64,000 bases of DNA from Limnephilus marmoratus (lineage: Eukaryota; Arthropoda; Insecta; Trichoptera; Limnephilidae), in assembly GCA_917880885.1 (NCBI GenBank), contig OU862916.1:46102831-46166830 (forward strand). The letters run 5' to 3'. Shown piece by piece: positions 29,864-41,314 of the stretch. The position numbers were made by a program, and so were the translations under genes. The notes beneath the pieces were generated by a model. It had not been told where the DNA came from and did no database searches. It was given only the letters and a program-made list of their open reading frames with translations. Numbering within the stretch: the first letter of the stretch is position 1; each line of letters begins with the position of its first letter.

Positions 29864-30125
29864 TGTGACATAATATATAAGAAGCCAGAAAATGTAGAAA
29901 AATTACAAATCATACCTATTAATCAATTACAGATAATTTTTTTCCAATATTATTTCCCATAACATTTTGATACTTTTCAAAAGAATTTTTTTACATATTT
30001 TCTAAATACATATAACATAACACAAGATACAAATAATGTAAAAAAGTTAAAAAAAATATATATAAGACAAAAGTAGATAATGGGAACTAAGGCACTGCCT
30101 GTGCGATCAATATTTAGCGCTGCCC

Positions 30126-30523
30126 CGGGAGCGTATTTACAATCCCTACCGCGTTTCAGTCGCTTTAAATTTTTAATATCAAAATTTAAATATTTAGAAA
30201 TAAAATTATTAATTTCTAATATACACATTGGAAAGATTATTTTATCTAGATTTTAGAACAATTTTTGTTTTTGCAAAGTGATAAAAAATTATCAATATAG
30301 AGGTGTATTTACAGTATATGGGAATAATATTCAAATTTAAATATTTAGAAATAAAATTATTAATTTCTAATATACACACCAGTAAGATTATTTTATCTAG
30401 ATTCTATAACAATTTTTGTTTTTGCAATGTGATAAAAAATAACCAATATAGAGGTATATTTAAAATGTAAATTGTCGCTACCGCGACTGAATCGGTATAG
30501 GTTTTGTAAATACGCCCCCGGGA
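30126..30523. mobile_element. MITE with internal tandem duplication
   Basis: The inverted ends are GGGAGCGTATTTACAA (left) and GGGGGCGTATTTACAA (right, complemented). The centre holds two direct copies of about 140 bp (near 30180-30318 and 30333-30470) that begin TATTTAGAAATAAAATTATT. It sits at the 5' edge of the family A SINE, and the target duplication cannot be fixed because the flanks are C-rich. Confidence 0.6.
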
Positions 30524-30945
30524 ACCATTTATAGGATAACCAACACCTCTGCCGTAGGTCACCCCAATTGCTTCGCTACGTTTGGTAACTTAGCAGGGGT
30601 GCCCGGGTTCATGGGGTGAGATTTGTCCGGGTCTTGCGGATGCATCTGCCCACCAGCTGCTTGACAGGCGGGACCTGGAGAAAATGATTGAGGGGGTTTC
30701 TTTGACGTTTCCAGCTGCACTCTCTCGGAACATCGCCTTACGCCGCATTGGGAGGGATGGATTCATACGTACACACTGGACACACTGACCCCCAGATTCC
30801 TACCCACCCCTAATACTCTTTTCCTTCCCGGAACTTCCTCTCCTTCCTTTCCTAAAAATACCCCCCAACACAACATCCCCAAAGATGACATGGGCCCAGA
30901 GGGGAATTATGTTCCTCAGGGCCATCTGTGTGAAGCTAATGAAAA
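30520..30945 (+). repeat. Family A SINE
   Basis: A plus-strand copy from GGGAACCATTTATAGG to GTGTGAAGCTAATGAAAAAAA, with the GGGTGCCCGGGTTCATGGGG block and the GGCCCAGAGGGGAATTATG hairpin tail. No ORF. Confidence 0.75.
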
Positions 30946-31075
30946 AAAATACTTTGCATTTTTTCGTTAGTTAAATATTATTGTTCAAAAACTAATTTTA
31001 CCCTTTCCACTGTGTTAATTTAATGAAAAATAAAATAAAAAACAAAACATTGATGTAGTAAATAGAGTAATATCA

Positions 31076-31117
31076 TCTATCTTCTTTCTATCTATCTATC
31101 TATCTTCTATCTATCTT

Positions 31118-31193
<76 letters not shown>

Positions 31194-31225
31194 CTTCTAT
31201 CTATCTATCTTCTATCTTCTATTCT
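31076..31225 (+). repeat. (ATCT)n microsatellite
   Basis: About 150 bp of CTAT/ATCT tetranucleotides with TTCT interruptions, directly before a Helitron. Confidence 0.95.
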
Positions 31226-31572
31226 ATATAAATAAAAATGAATCGCCGAAATGTATGTACGCGCATAACTTCCGAACGACTGCACCAAATAGGATATTTC
31301 TTTTTTTGTTTGGGGGGGAGGGGAATCAGGGAGGGTGAGGGGAATCTGGGAGGGGGGAGGGGAGGGGTTTGCTGGATGGGGGAAGGAGGAGAGTGGAGTG
31401 GGAAGAGGGAAGATGGAGGAGGCGGAGTGGAAACGCGAGAAGGGAAGAGGACGCGGGAGAGGAATGGAGGGGGGGGCGGAAGGGGAACGGGACGAATGCG
31501 AAAGGACACGCAGGGAGAAACAATTTCTTTATTAAATGGCACAGCAACGCATGCCAGGTACCAGCTAGTTTT
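31226..31572 (+). mobile_element. Helitron (Lep1-type), duplicated unit 1
   Basis: TATAAATAAAAATGAATCGCC, ACGCGCATAACTTCCGAACG, a G-rich purine tract (31310-31480), then GAGAAACAATTTCTTTATTAAATGGC and CATGCCAGGTACCAGCTAG. It is shorter than unit 2 because the GTGAGCTCTGG block is missing. Confidence 0.75.
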
Positions 31573-31745
31573 AAATAATTGTGATTAACTTACAACTAAT
31601 TTCCAAAGTTGCCCCCGAAATCATGATTATTTTAAATTGCCGTATTTTATAATTTAAAACACCGATTTATTTAAAGGCCTATGTTTTATAATTTTAAACA
31701 CTAATATATAAAGTAGCATATTATATCCGTACTAGATATATACTA
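31573..31745 (+). repeat. Duplicated Helitron flank, copy 1
   Basis: About 170 bp that recurs almost unchanged at 32416-32588 (GTTGCCCCCGAAATCATGAT and the CCGTACTAGATATATACTAC end). Because flanks outside the Helitron are also repeated, this is a segmental duplication and not two insertions. Confidence 0.88.
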
Positions 31746-31796
31746 CCAGTCTATCTATATCTATATATCTATATACATATACATATCCATACATAT

Positions 31797-32415
31797 AAAT
31801 AAAAATGAATCGCCGAAATGTATGTACGCGCATAACTTCCGAACGACTGCACCAAATAGGATAATTCTTTTTTTGTTGTGTTCGTTATTGTCAGGACAAG
31901 GTTTGTATAAAACTACTGGTGAGCTCTGGCATTATGAAATTTGTATGAAAATGAATGGCCGAAATGTATTTACGCGCATAACTTCCGAACGAATGCACCA
32001 AATTCGATAATTCTTTTTTGTTGTGTTCTTTATTGTCTGGTGAGCTCTGGCATTATGAAATTTGTATAAAAAATGCAATAGGTGGTACGCGAGCTGTTTG
32101 AAAACTAAATGTACCGGTAATTAATTTATGGAACGCGGGAGGGAAGGGGGGGAGAAGGGAACCAGGGAGGGTGAGGGGAATCTGGGAGGGGGGAGGGGAA
32201 CTCGGGAGGGGGTTTTCTGGAAGGGGGAAGGAGGGGATTGGAGTGGGAAGAGGGAAGATGGAGGAGGCGGAGTGGAAACGCGAGAGGGGAAGAGGACGCG
32301 GGAGAGGAATGGAGGGGGGCGGAAGGGGAACGGGACGAATGCGAAAGGACACGCAGGGAGAAACAATTTATTTATTAAATGGCATAGTAACGCATGCCGG
32401 GTACCAGCTAGTTTT
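31797..32415 (+). mobile_element. Helitron (Lep1-type), duplicated unit 2
   Basis: The same element as 31226-31572 but longer: it contains two partial 5' repeats (GCCGAAATGTATTTACGCGC), two GTGAGCTCTGGCAT blocks and the full G-rich tract, and ends CATGCCGGGTACCAGCTAG. Confidence 0.75.
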
Positions 32416-32588
32416 AAATAATTGTGATTCACTTACAACTAATTTCCAAAGTTGCCCCCGAAATCATGATTATTTTAAATTGCCGTATTTTATAATTTAA
32501 AACACCGATTTATTTAAAGGCCTATGTTTTATAATTTTAAACACTAATATATAAAGTAGCATATTATATCCGTACTAGATATATACTA
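32416..32588 (+). repeat. Duplicated Helitron flank, copy 2
   Basis: The second copy of the 170-bp flank described at 31573. Confidence 0.88.
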
Positions 32589-32589
32589 C

Positions 32590-34645
32590 TAGAAAAAATA
32601 TTATTCGGTTTGGCTGGATATTTTGACCTAAAATTCGAATTTAAGTTATGTGCGAAAAAGCCTGGGCAGCCGCTCCAATTAACTTGGTTAGTGATTTTTT
32701 TACAATAAAGACAAAAGAATTTTGTAAATACGTCCAGAACGATAACTACGTACATCGTATTGCTTGAGATACTTTTATCGTTAAACTTAATAGCTCAACC
32801 TCTCTGGCATTTCACGAAATTTTTATAAATCAGTAGTTTTTCACTTATTTTGTATGTCAAGTGTGCAAAATTTCATCAAGAAGAATCAAAATTCTGCATT
32901 AAGGGATGTGAAATATAGTTGCGGGAGGGTTTTCAAAATCTCTCGTAAACAGTGACCTGCCTGTTTATTAAGAAGATTGAAGGCCTGAAGGTTAAGTGTA
33001 TAAAATTTCATCAATTTCGGAATAAAACTGTACATTTGCTTAAACAACAAACCCAGTAATCCACATCGGATCACACTTCTATACACACGTATTATAGTCC
33101 GACTATATCGCCATAATCTATAATTCATAGATTATGGCGATCTGTTAAATGGAAATGAAAGTTTTAACTGTTAGTTATACATTGAAAATAATTTTACAAA
33201 ATAAACGTCGTACTGATCTTTTTGACTTCGTTAAAATAAAAAGTCTTGGTAAAAGTCACACGCATTGAAAATAATTTTACAAAATAAACGTAACCAAGTT
33301 TTGAAGAATGTATCAGGGAACGAAACAGGCGCAAGCGGAGTTTGAAGTCAAGTAGAATGATAAACGAGCTTCACTCCAATCAACTGAGAGACGGTTTTCC
33401 ACACAAAGACGCCACCCACTGCAATTCAGATCTAATGTCCCGTGTAAAACAAGATCCAAGGAACCAGCATGCGCTGAGGAAACAAAGGTCCTTTATTTTG
33501 TATCGCAATTGTTTTATTTATGTACACAATTGGAATTTATACTCACTAAGTCATTGCAAGCAGCTCGTCATCTTTCTTGGAAAGGCTTGTTTTATAATAG
33601 ATTCGAACATGCTTGGGTAAGGGTGATCTGTTTGCCTTGTTTCAATTATACTGTAGTGTTTGCTTTGGTATTATCTCTGCCTATTAGGTTCTAGGACTTG
33701 ACTTGTTGTCAAGCGTGCATAACTAGTAATATCATTCGATGCATGTTCGATGGGTAAACACAGGGGCTCCATCCAAGCCCGTTAGCACACAGTATACATA
33801 CATGCCCCACTGGAATGTTAGAATCAATGGTACACAACTGTTGAGCTCGTATACATCTCAATTATGCCCAACTGTTGAGTTCAGTATCCGTCTATCTGTA
33901 GTATGTATTATGTACTCGTATCTCCCAGGTACACAAAAGTTTTGATTCAGGAGTTATTTTATTTGCCAACCGAACCACAGTTACCAGCTTTTCCTCTTTT
34001 TAACTCATACACAACAGGTTACCTCATTCATTTCTAAAAAGGACTGGCCATACAGCACCCGTCCTTAAAGCTGAAAACTCCTCGCCTCTCATGTGGAGTA
34101 AAAGGGTAAATAAAAGTTAGTTTTAGAAAGGATTTATACAGAAAATGACGAAAATGTTGATATGGACTTGCAACATTTGTGCAACAGGCAATTTCAATTT
34201 TAGAGTGGGCATTCTCGAATTGCTTCGAAGTAAAGATTAATATTGCAACGGATCATTATTAATAATTTATTCAACCTTTCCTGGCAACACAGTTATTTCC
34301 GTGATACGCAAGCTTCAAAATCCAAAATAAAGTTCGCACCAACGAAAATTAATTTTATAGCAATTAAAAAAGGGACACGCTGGAACTCTCCAAACATTAA
34401 AAAGGAATAAAAACACACATTCTTTGATAAAGTAACAGTATTGAAAATCCTCCTACTACCGTAAAAAAAGCCCAAAATAAGGTAAGCAAAGAGTTTAAGA
34501 AAGTTAGAACAGGACTGAACCAGTTACTTCGAAGAAATCGGTCACTAAGCAAAAGAGAAATAAATACTATTTTGTTTATGATTAAACTAGTATAGTGCAG
34601 ACATGGATACAAAATGTAAGCAAACTATCATGTCCTATATATGTC
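32590..34645. other. No gene; small palindrome and direct repeat
   Basis: AT-rich DNA. At about 33106-33140 there is a perfect hairpin (CGCCATAATCTAT and its complement, 5-nt loop). At 33182 and 33263 a direct repeat, TTGAAAATAATTTTACAAAA, occurs twice 81 bp apart. No coding region. Confidence 0.5.
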
Positions 34646-34649
34646 TCTA

Positions 34650-36476
34650 TTTTACCGCCAATTATCATAAAAGCTTCATAACTTAAACTTTTTCGCCTAC
34701 CGAGATACTGCAGTTCTACGGAAATGTTCCTGGAGGGACGAGTACATACTTTCCGTGCACTTCTCCGCCACCGCATGGGAAGTTTATGGCGCAGACTCAG
34801 CGCCGGATCTGCCATACGTTCAAAAACTTGCAAAAACCTGGTGCCAACTCCGAAGGGGCGCCGTGAGAAAATAAATATTGTATTAAAATTTTGTTATAAT
34901 ATTCCCTAAATCGTTTCAAAATTACCCATAGTACGAAATAATTATTACGCTCTAGCAACACTTTCCAAAGAAACAGAATGCGCACGCATAAATAAACCAG
35001 TCATGCGCACGCATCAGGTTGGTTTACGGCTTACGAATTTATAGTCAGTTACAGAATTTTTTTACAAATTCCATATATTTAGTTTAAACGTAAGATCTAT
35101 TTTTCCATATATCTTTTACCGTCTTTTACGACGAATGGGTGCGATCCAATTTCAATAACCAATCACAGCGCGGTGTTTTTGTTCAAGAGAACAAACAAAC
35201 CGACCGCCTTTCAAATTGCTGACAATTTTAGTTAGCGTAAGCTCGCTATTGTTTTATTTTGTACGATTTAAGTCTCTAGGAGAAGGTAGTTAAAGACCAT
35301 TTTCTTATGAAATCTTCGGTAAATTCCATTAACAAAAACATCGCACGGTTTGCAGGATTTACAGGTTGCAACGTGTTACGTGTTGACAGTTTGATTATTG
35401 CAGATCATTGATTTGACATATTATTTAAAGTTCGTTAAATGTATAATTAATATCTATTATATTTGTTGGATCTGTTATTTTGCGGTGTCAGTGTAAGCGT
35501 CTTTCGTAAGCCGTTGATACCATACGTCAGTGTTTAGTGTTTGTATGGTGTTTGTTCGCTCAACACGGGAAATGCAAGGTACAAATTTGAGGTTATATTC
35601 TTATTTGTCAGAAGCTGTAGATGCTATTCTTGTGTTGTATGTTGCCATGAAAACGTATTTGTATTTGCTTTTTCTATTAATATTCGCGTTGGGTATATAC
35701 ATAAACGCAGTAAATCTCAAGAATGTCTAATGGATCTAGTTCAGCTAAACCACCCGCATTGTCTCGTAACCTATATTTTAAATCATGGTACGGGCACAAA
35801 CAAACAATTCGTTGTATTATTTTAATGCATAACTTGCAAACAGAGTTTTTCCTAAAATAATTAAAATAGCACCATAATTTTATGTTTACCCAATAGATTC
35901 AGAGAGTATAGGGCTCCTGGCGATTCTCTCTTTAAAAAAAAACGAGTGTGAGAGCTACCGCCAGATCAGTTACACCCTTTATATGTCTTGATTTTATTTG
36001 ATAAATTAGTGTAAAAAAAATAAAAAAATTGGGATGAACGAATTTTTAATCAAAATAAAAACTTAGGGGGGGGGGGGGGGGGGGGGCGCCATCGGTACCT
36101 ACTGCACAGGGCGCCAGATTTCGTAGATCCGGCCCTGCGCAGACTGCGCCATTCGAAGAATGCGATCATCATCGCCATGACTGCCTGGATGGAATCTTCC
36201 CTGATGACCCTCTGGAGACGGGAGACGATGAAATACCCTCTGTAAACGGCTATTTACGTTCATTAATTTTAGTGTTTGATATATCATCATTTTTTTTTTC
36301 AGTTTCATTTTTCATTTTTCATTTGTTTATTTGATTTAATTTGTGTTGTTATTCACTTTTTACCTTAACTTATTATTTATCTTTTTTTGTTATTTTAAAA
36401 TATGGAATGTATTGCATTGCACTTCCCCTGCGTACATTCTGGAATAAACTTATATTATTATTATTATTATAAACTG
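34650..36476 (+). repeat. LINE 3' fragment interrupted by a hAT element
   Basis: The flanks of the hAT (34650-34790 and 36138-36476) join into one open-looking segment followed by a 3' UTR that ends CATTCTGGAATAAACTT and (TTA)n, as in the half-LINE at 18176-19571. The coding part is too short to classify. Confidence 0.5.
34798..36137. mobile_element. hAT element with perfect 8-bp duplication
   Basis: A 1340-bp element. The inverted ends CAGCGCCGGATCT and CAGGGCCGGATCT match at 12 of 13 bases. The target duplication CGCAGACT is perfect (34790-34797 and 36138-36145). GGGGCGCC motifs occur near both ends, and a run of 21 G lies at 36066-36086. I see no transposase, so it is non-autonomous. Confidence 0.85.
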
Positions 36477-36479
36477 TAT

Positions 36480-37530
36480 GTTGATAATTTTTGCTGAAAA
36501 TTATAAAAAATATGTATTTTTGAATATAAATACCTACTCTCATCACATGACAACCGAAATTATATTGTTTAATTATAATTGGTATTCATAATAAAATGGC
36601 GAATTTACATCCTCAAATATTCAACAAAACATACCAATTACGGTACACATCAGAACACGCTATCAAACATCAAACGTGCTCCAAATCCTTTAAAATTAGT
36701 TCTATTGTGTGGGGGGAGCTCTCAAAAGCAAAGCAAATGTACGGTAGTTAAAGTTTTGATATACTTTGGGCTTGAACCAGATTCATGCGTGTAGTCGCTC
36801 ATCGTACGTTTTATAATGAGCTATGTAGGTAGTCGGTACCAACAGTTTGTCGATAGGCCTACCCTTAATAATATGTATGATTACGATGCCTTTAAGGCTT
36901 TCCAGGCAGTTTAATATCAGTGCGAGTATTAACTCCAAGGGTGGCTTCCTGGCCAAAGTTTTAGGCGATATCCACAGAACAGCTAAAGTTTAAGGATGGA
37001 TTGGTTATATGTGTTTATTACTTGTATTACTAACACATTCCACATGGAAAATACTGAAACGTTATACCGCGAACTTTAAAAAGTAAGTAGAAACGGAAAA
37101 TCTAGATATAAGTGTTTAGAATTGAGCAAGGCAAATATTTCTTTGATTTTTTTATGGTTGTTATCATTTGCTGTGCTAATTAATACTAGAGTATGTTTTT
37201 TGTTTGCTTTTGGTTATGTTCTTTTCATTAGCTCGTATCTTTTGAATCTTGACGGTGGGGATACTTTTATACGAACCTTTTGTCAGCTGGACGCAAATTA
37301 AAAGTAATTGTAACTTTTTCAAGAGACCTCAAAAATTTATGTGGTTATTTTTTTATTTCATAATCAATGCTGGCATCATCAAATTTCGGTATTAGTTCTG
37401 TCTGTGTAACTCTGGTTCAATTAAGTCGGATTTGCTTTTGTGTCATTTTCAGAATCGGAACTAATTGTAAGAATTCAGACAAGTTATACCTATTTGATCG
37501 GGTAATTTATGAATCGTCGTTTTCAAAATA
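36480..37530. other. No gene seen
   Basis: AT-rich spacer, nothing recognised. Confidence 0.45.
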
Positions 37531-37534
37531 TAAA

Positions 37535-37987
37535 TGACTAGCTTTTGCCCCCGGCTTCGCTCGCATAGTATTAGGGGGGTTCCCACTCCGCCTCCTCCAC
37601 CTTCCCTATCCCACTCCACTTCCCCACTTCCCCCCTCCACCTCCCTCACATATTCATCCTTTCCCCCCCCCCTCCTCCCCCCTCCCACCCAATCCTCCCC
37701 TTCCCCCTCTCCCCCGCCCCTCATCTGCACAACCATACAAACTTTCGCCTTTATAATATTAATAGGATTAAACTAATCGTGCACCTATTGCAATTTTTTT
37801 TTTAAATTTCATAATGTCAGAACTCTGAGCTATATCCTATATGTTATTCTGATGTATGAACTATATTATTGTAAAGTTTCATTAAAATCTATTCAGTAGT
37901 TTTTGCGTGAAAGAGTTAACAAACATACATACATCCATACATCCTTACATTCATATAAACTTTCGCCTTTATAATATTAGGAGGATA
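37535..37987 (-). mobile_element. Helitron (minus strand) with pyrimidine-rich core
   Basis: CTAGCTTTTGCCCCCGGCTTCGCTCGC at its left is the complement of a Helitron 3' end (shown here only in part: CGAAGCCGGGGGCAAAAG). The right end reads TATAATATTAGGAGGA, with ACTTTCGCC next to it, the complemented 5' end. A shorter copy of this 5' end lies at 37740-37766, so two copies may be fused. Pyrimidine tract 37570-37725. Confidence 0.65.
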
Positions 37988-38394
37988 TTCAAAAATAAAG
38001 ACAAGCGATAAAGTAAGTTCCTACCAAAAGTACAACTTTTTTTTAACAAAATTTATTTTAGTATTATATTTGAAATGTGTAGGTATTTCTTCTTTTTAAT
38101 TCCTGAAGATTAATCATGACAAGTGGAGTCAGATCTCGTGGTTTTTTTAAGGGACAGAAATCAGTATTCTACACCATTATGTTAATATTATTGTAATTAG
38201 GTACACAAGATTCCTGACCACAATTTGGTAGGACTATGAATGGCACACCCATTATTTGTGAATATTTGGTAGAGGACTATCGATCGAATGGATCGAAATA
38301 AAAATCTAGTCTCCTTCAATGGAAGCCGTTTTCCGAACAGGCCTTCCATTGGTGTAGGTACTTGATGTAATTCTAGGTGACCAGCTCAGGTACG

Positions 38395-38945
38395 GGGGCT
38401 CCATCGAAGCCAGAGTTAAGTTAGCCTCTCGGAAGCTGGGGTACTGCAAAGGGCCCGCAGATACTTACGTACAAATCGCAAGTGAGCCCCACCGTTAAAT
38501 TTAGCAGCCATCTCTGGTCTGCAGCCCCAAAACACCCAAAAAAAACCCTCGACTCTACGCAGAAACGGGCGGTCCCCTTTAATAAATTTTACTATAAACT
38601 TATTGCAATCTTTATAACACAAGTGTAGGATGAGAATGCGGTCTCGTTCTACCGGTATTTTAATAGAAGATTCTCCGAGGAACTAGTGTCATGTGTCATT
38701 GATTCCTTCAGCACCGGGCACAATCGGGAAACACACCAAAAGCGCGCCCAACATTAACATTTAACATTTGTTAACACCAAAGTTTAACATTTGTTAACAC
38801 CAAAGTTAACATTTGTCATATGAAAATCGGTCGTTTCTACGACTCACAAAAAGACATAATTCTACATAGCATCTCTAAAAATGACACAGGTCTTGAGGGA
38901 AGTTATTTTCTTCAGGGCCTCCTGTATGAAGTAAATGTAAAAAAA
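38395..38945 (+). repeat. Family A LINE fragment, degenerate
   Basis: Parallels 20770-21360: ACAAATCGCAAGTGAGCCCCACCG, CTGGTCTGCAGCCCCAAAAC, GGTATTTTAATAGAAGATTCTCCGAGG, and the 3' hairpin AGGTCTTGAGGGAAGTTATT. Several frameshifts and an expanded TTTAACATTTGTTAACACC repeat (38757-38815) break the frame. Confidence 0.68.
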
Positions 38946-38949
38946 TCCA

Positions 38950-39455
38950 TTTCATTTTCTTTTGGTTAGGAAAATTTTAAATGTGTAAATTTTTGGATAG
39001 ATTTGAGAGTGTATGACGAAATTCAGAACTTTATTTTGTAATGTCATTTATACTTAAATTTCTTTACGTTGAATTATTCCATGGCACAAATATAGTCGTA
39101 TCTAGCAAAGTCAGTGGGTCGGACGGCCTTTACGAGCGGGTTCCAGTAATTTTGCAGTCAGAATGTTTGTACTCGATCCGACCCCGACCCGATATAACGG
39201 CTTATTTGCATTTTATACCGAGGGAAATGAATTCTCATGGCACCTACATGTAAATCATTGCAAATGTTTTTGATATCCAGCCTTAATTTTGCCGACACTT
39301 TATTTTGATCATGGGCCTGGAAATATACGAGCACACCCAAACGAATTTAAAAGGTAATTATTTTACAGAAAACATACATTATGTATACATACATTTGATG
39401 AAGAAAATGAGAGGTCCTACGTTTTATATTATAATTGTAGGATTTGTTTCAATTT
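38950..39455. other. No gene seen
   Basis: AT-rich spacer between family A copies. Confidence 0.4.
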
Positions 39456-39529
39456 GGGAGGTGGGATTGGGTACTGCCCCCCCCGGGAACCATTTATTGG
39501 ATAACCGACACCCCTGCCGTGGGTTATAA

Positions 39530-40064
39530 TTATAATAATAATATCTTTATTCAATGAAATTGGCAACATTACAACGAAAAAAGAACATGTTCAATGTAGT
39601 TTACAAATCGATTACATTAGTACAAAAAAATGAACAAATAGAAAGTAATGTAAGAATCGTTACACAGAAGTGGCATAATTATACAATATTTTTAGTTGTG
39701 CATAGTCTGCCTAACTAGGTGAACCTGTATTGAGGCAGAATTTTTTGTAAATTTTTATAAATGTATAATGTAGGTTTCTGTACAGGAAAAAAATATTTAA
39801 GTTTTACATTATTGTTTGCATATACAATATACACATAGTACAAAACTGAAAGGTTATTATTACAATAACAACTGTCAATGACAGGGCGTTTGGGTGAGGA
39901 CACCAGTAGGCTCGATCATTAGAATATATCCATATTTTAACATATTTTTTAAACGCTTTCTGTGTTTGACTCAGTTTGGTGTTTTCTGGGAGAATGTTGA
40001 ATATTTTTGTGGTAAAGTATCTAAAGCTACGTTGACCAAAGGTGGAAGAGAGTGCTGAAAACAT
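39530..40064 (-). repeat. 5'-truncated LINE inserted in the SINE
   Basis: On the minus strand it starts in an ORF tail and ends in a 3' UTR with ATTGAATAAAGATATTATTATTATAA, a TTA/ATT-type tail. GGTTA/GGTAA at the two junctions may be the target duplication. Confidence 0.72.
39860..40064 (-). pseudogene. LINE ORF2 C-terminal end
   Basis: The minus-strand frame reads 'STFGQRSFRYFTTKIFNILPENTKL...QKAFKKYVKIWIYS', the short C-terminal motif found after the RT domain of many CR1/Jockey-group elements (G..SF.y.....WN.LP....). Only about 65 codons remain and the RT is absent. Confidence 0.62.
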
Positions 40065-40559
40065 TGGTAACCCCAAGTGGTTCACTACGTTTGGCGACAT
40101 AACAGGGGTGCCCGAATTCATGGATGAGGTTTGTCCAGGTCTTGAAGGCACACGTGTTTGCCCACCTACTGCGTGGCGGGCCGGATCGGAATAGACTGGT
40201 TGATGGAGTCATTTTATCTCTGTAGCGTTGAGATTCATACGTCCGTGAATCCTGGACGCATTAACCCCCAGTTTCCTACCCACCCCTCATGCCTTTTTTC
40301 TTTCCAGAACTTCCTCTCCTTTCTATCCCTAAAAATACCCCCCCCCACAGCATCTCTAAAGATATCATGAAAGTGTTTTTCCCAGGGTTTCCTGTGTAGA
40401 GCTAGTTTAATAAATAAATAAATTATGAAGCTGAAAGTATTCATAAAAGAATAATATTTGTCTTTGAACGTTAAAGAACTTACGACATTATCCGATGACA
40501 TCATAAAACCACAAATATTATTATGCAACCATACCAATGAATACTTATATTGCCTCATT

Positions 40560-41310
40560 TTTAATTCTTACCTTTATTATTTTATTTCCATTATTTTATT
40601 TTATTTCTTTATTTATTATCAAACATTTACAAACATTGTACAGAAAAAAACATATCAGTAACTACATTTGATAGATACACGTTAGTATGTACAATAAATT
40701 CTTGATATTTTACAAACATAACAGTAAACATATCAGCTATAATTCACAATGAATTATTTTTGCTTTGATGCAAGTTTTGAAAATATCGGACAGCTCAGTT
40801 GCAGTATATGGTGAAATCGCACTAGCGGTGATGTATAGTTAGTGGTTGTTAAAATGGAAAAGATGGTGGATTCGAATAACATTAATTCGAAACACAGGTA
40901 TTTATAACACTTAACATTTGAGGGCAGTCTTTGAGGTAATTTAAAAAAAGTGAATATCTGATGATTGTGTGATTTAAGTGTCTGCGGATATCGAAAGACC
41001 TTGAATGTATTTTGAAATGTATGAATGACCATTGCACAAGTAAAAAGAATGCACATAAGGAAAGGAAAAAAAGGACTTACTGAGAAACCTTGTGGCACTC
41101 TTTGCTATCTTGGCTGGGTTTGTTCATGCACTTGTATGACTATTAGTCGCGGTATTTTACTTGAAGTATGCTGGATTAAGTTTGCAGATGCGGTATGCGG
41201 AATATTAGAGATGTTCGCGAGGCGAATTTTGATTAAAGATTGATTGTGGGTAAGATTAAACGACAGGTATGTAGGGATGGGTAGGAAAGGAACATGTGAC
41301 AATCAAGTTA
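40560..41310 (-). repeat. Possible decayed LINE fragment
   Basis: The left end is (ATTTT)n-like with a TTTACAAACATTGTACAG UTR typical of minus-strand LINE tails. Near 41060-41110 the minus strand encodes 'QRVPQGFSVSPFF', which resembles RT motif 4 (GVPQGS.LSPLLF). The connection is loose and frames are broken. Confidence 0.35.
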
Positions 41311-41314
41311 CAAG

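Larger units (their letters stand above)
39462..40412 (+). repeat. Family A SINE split by a LINE
   Basis: The SINE 5' part (39462-39530, GGGAACCATTTATTGGATAACC-like) and its remainder (40065-40412, from ACCCCAAGTGGTTCAC to TGTGTAGAGCTAGTTT) are separated by 535 bp of minus-strand LINE. Joined, they match 30520-30945. Confidence 0.75.

Noticed and set aside
31219..31588. Pro- or Gly/Arg-rich ORFs in G-rich tracts (also at 14681, 32053-32500, 37461-37776, 49111-49750, 62691)
   Set aside because: Purine-rich Helitron cores lack stops in several frames on both strands. The frames differ between copies of the same element.
40754..41098. 114-codon minus-strand ORF as a gene
   Set aside because: Only the first residues resemble an RT motif; the rest has no match to LINE order. 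Reported only as a possible LINE relic.
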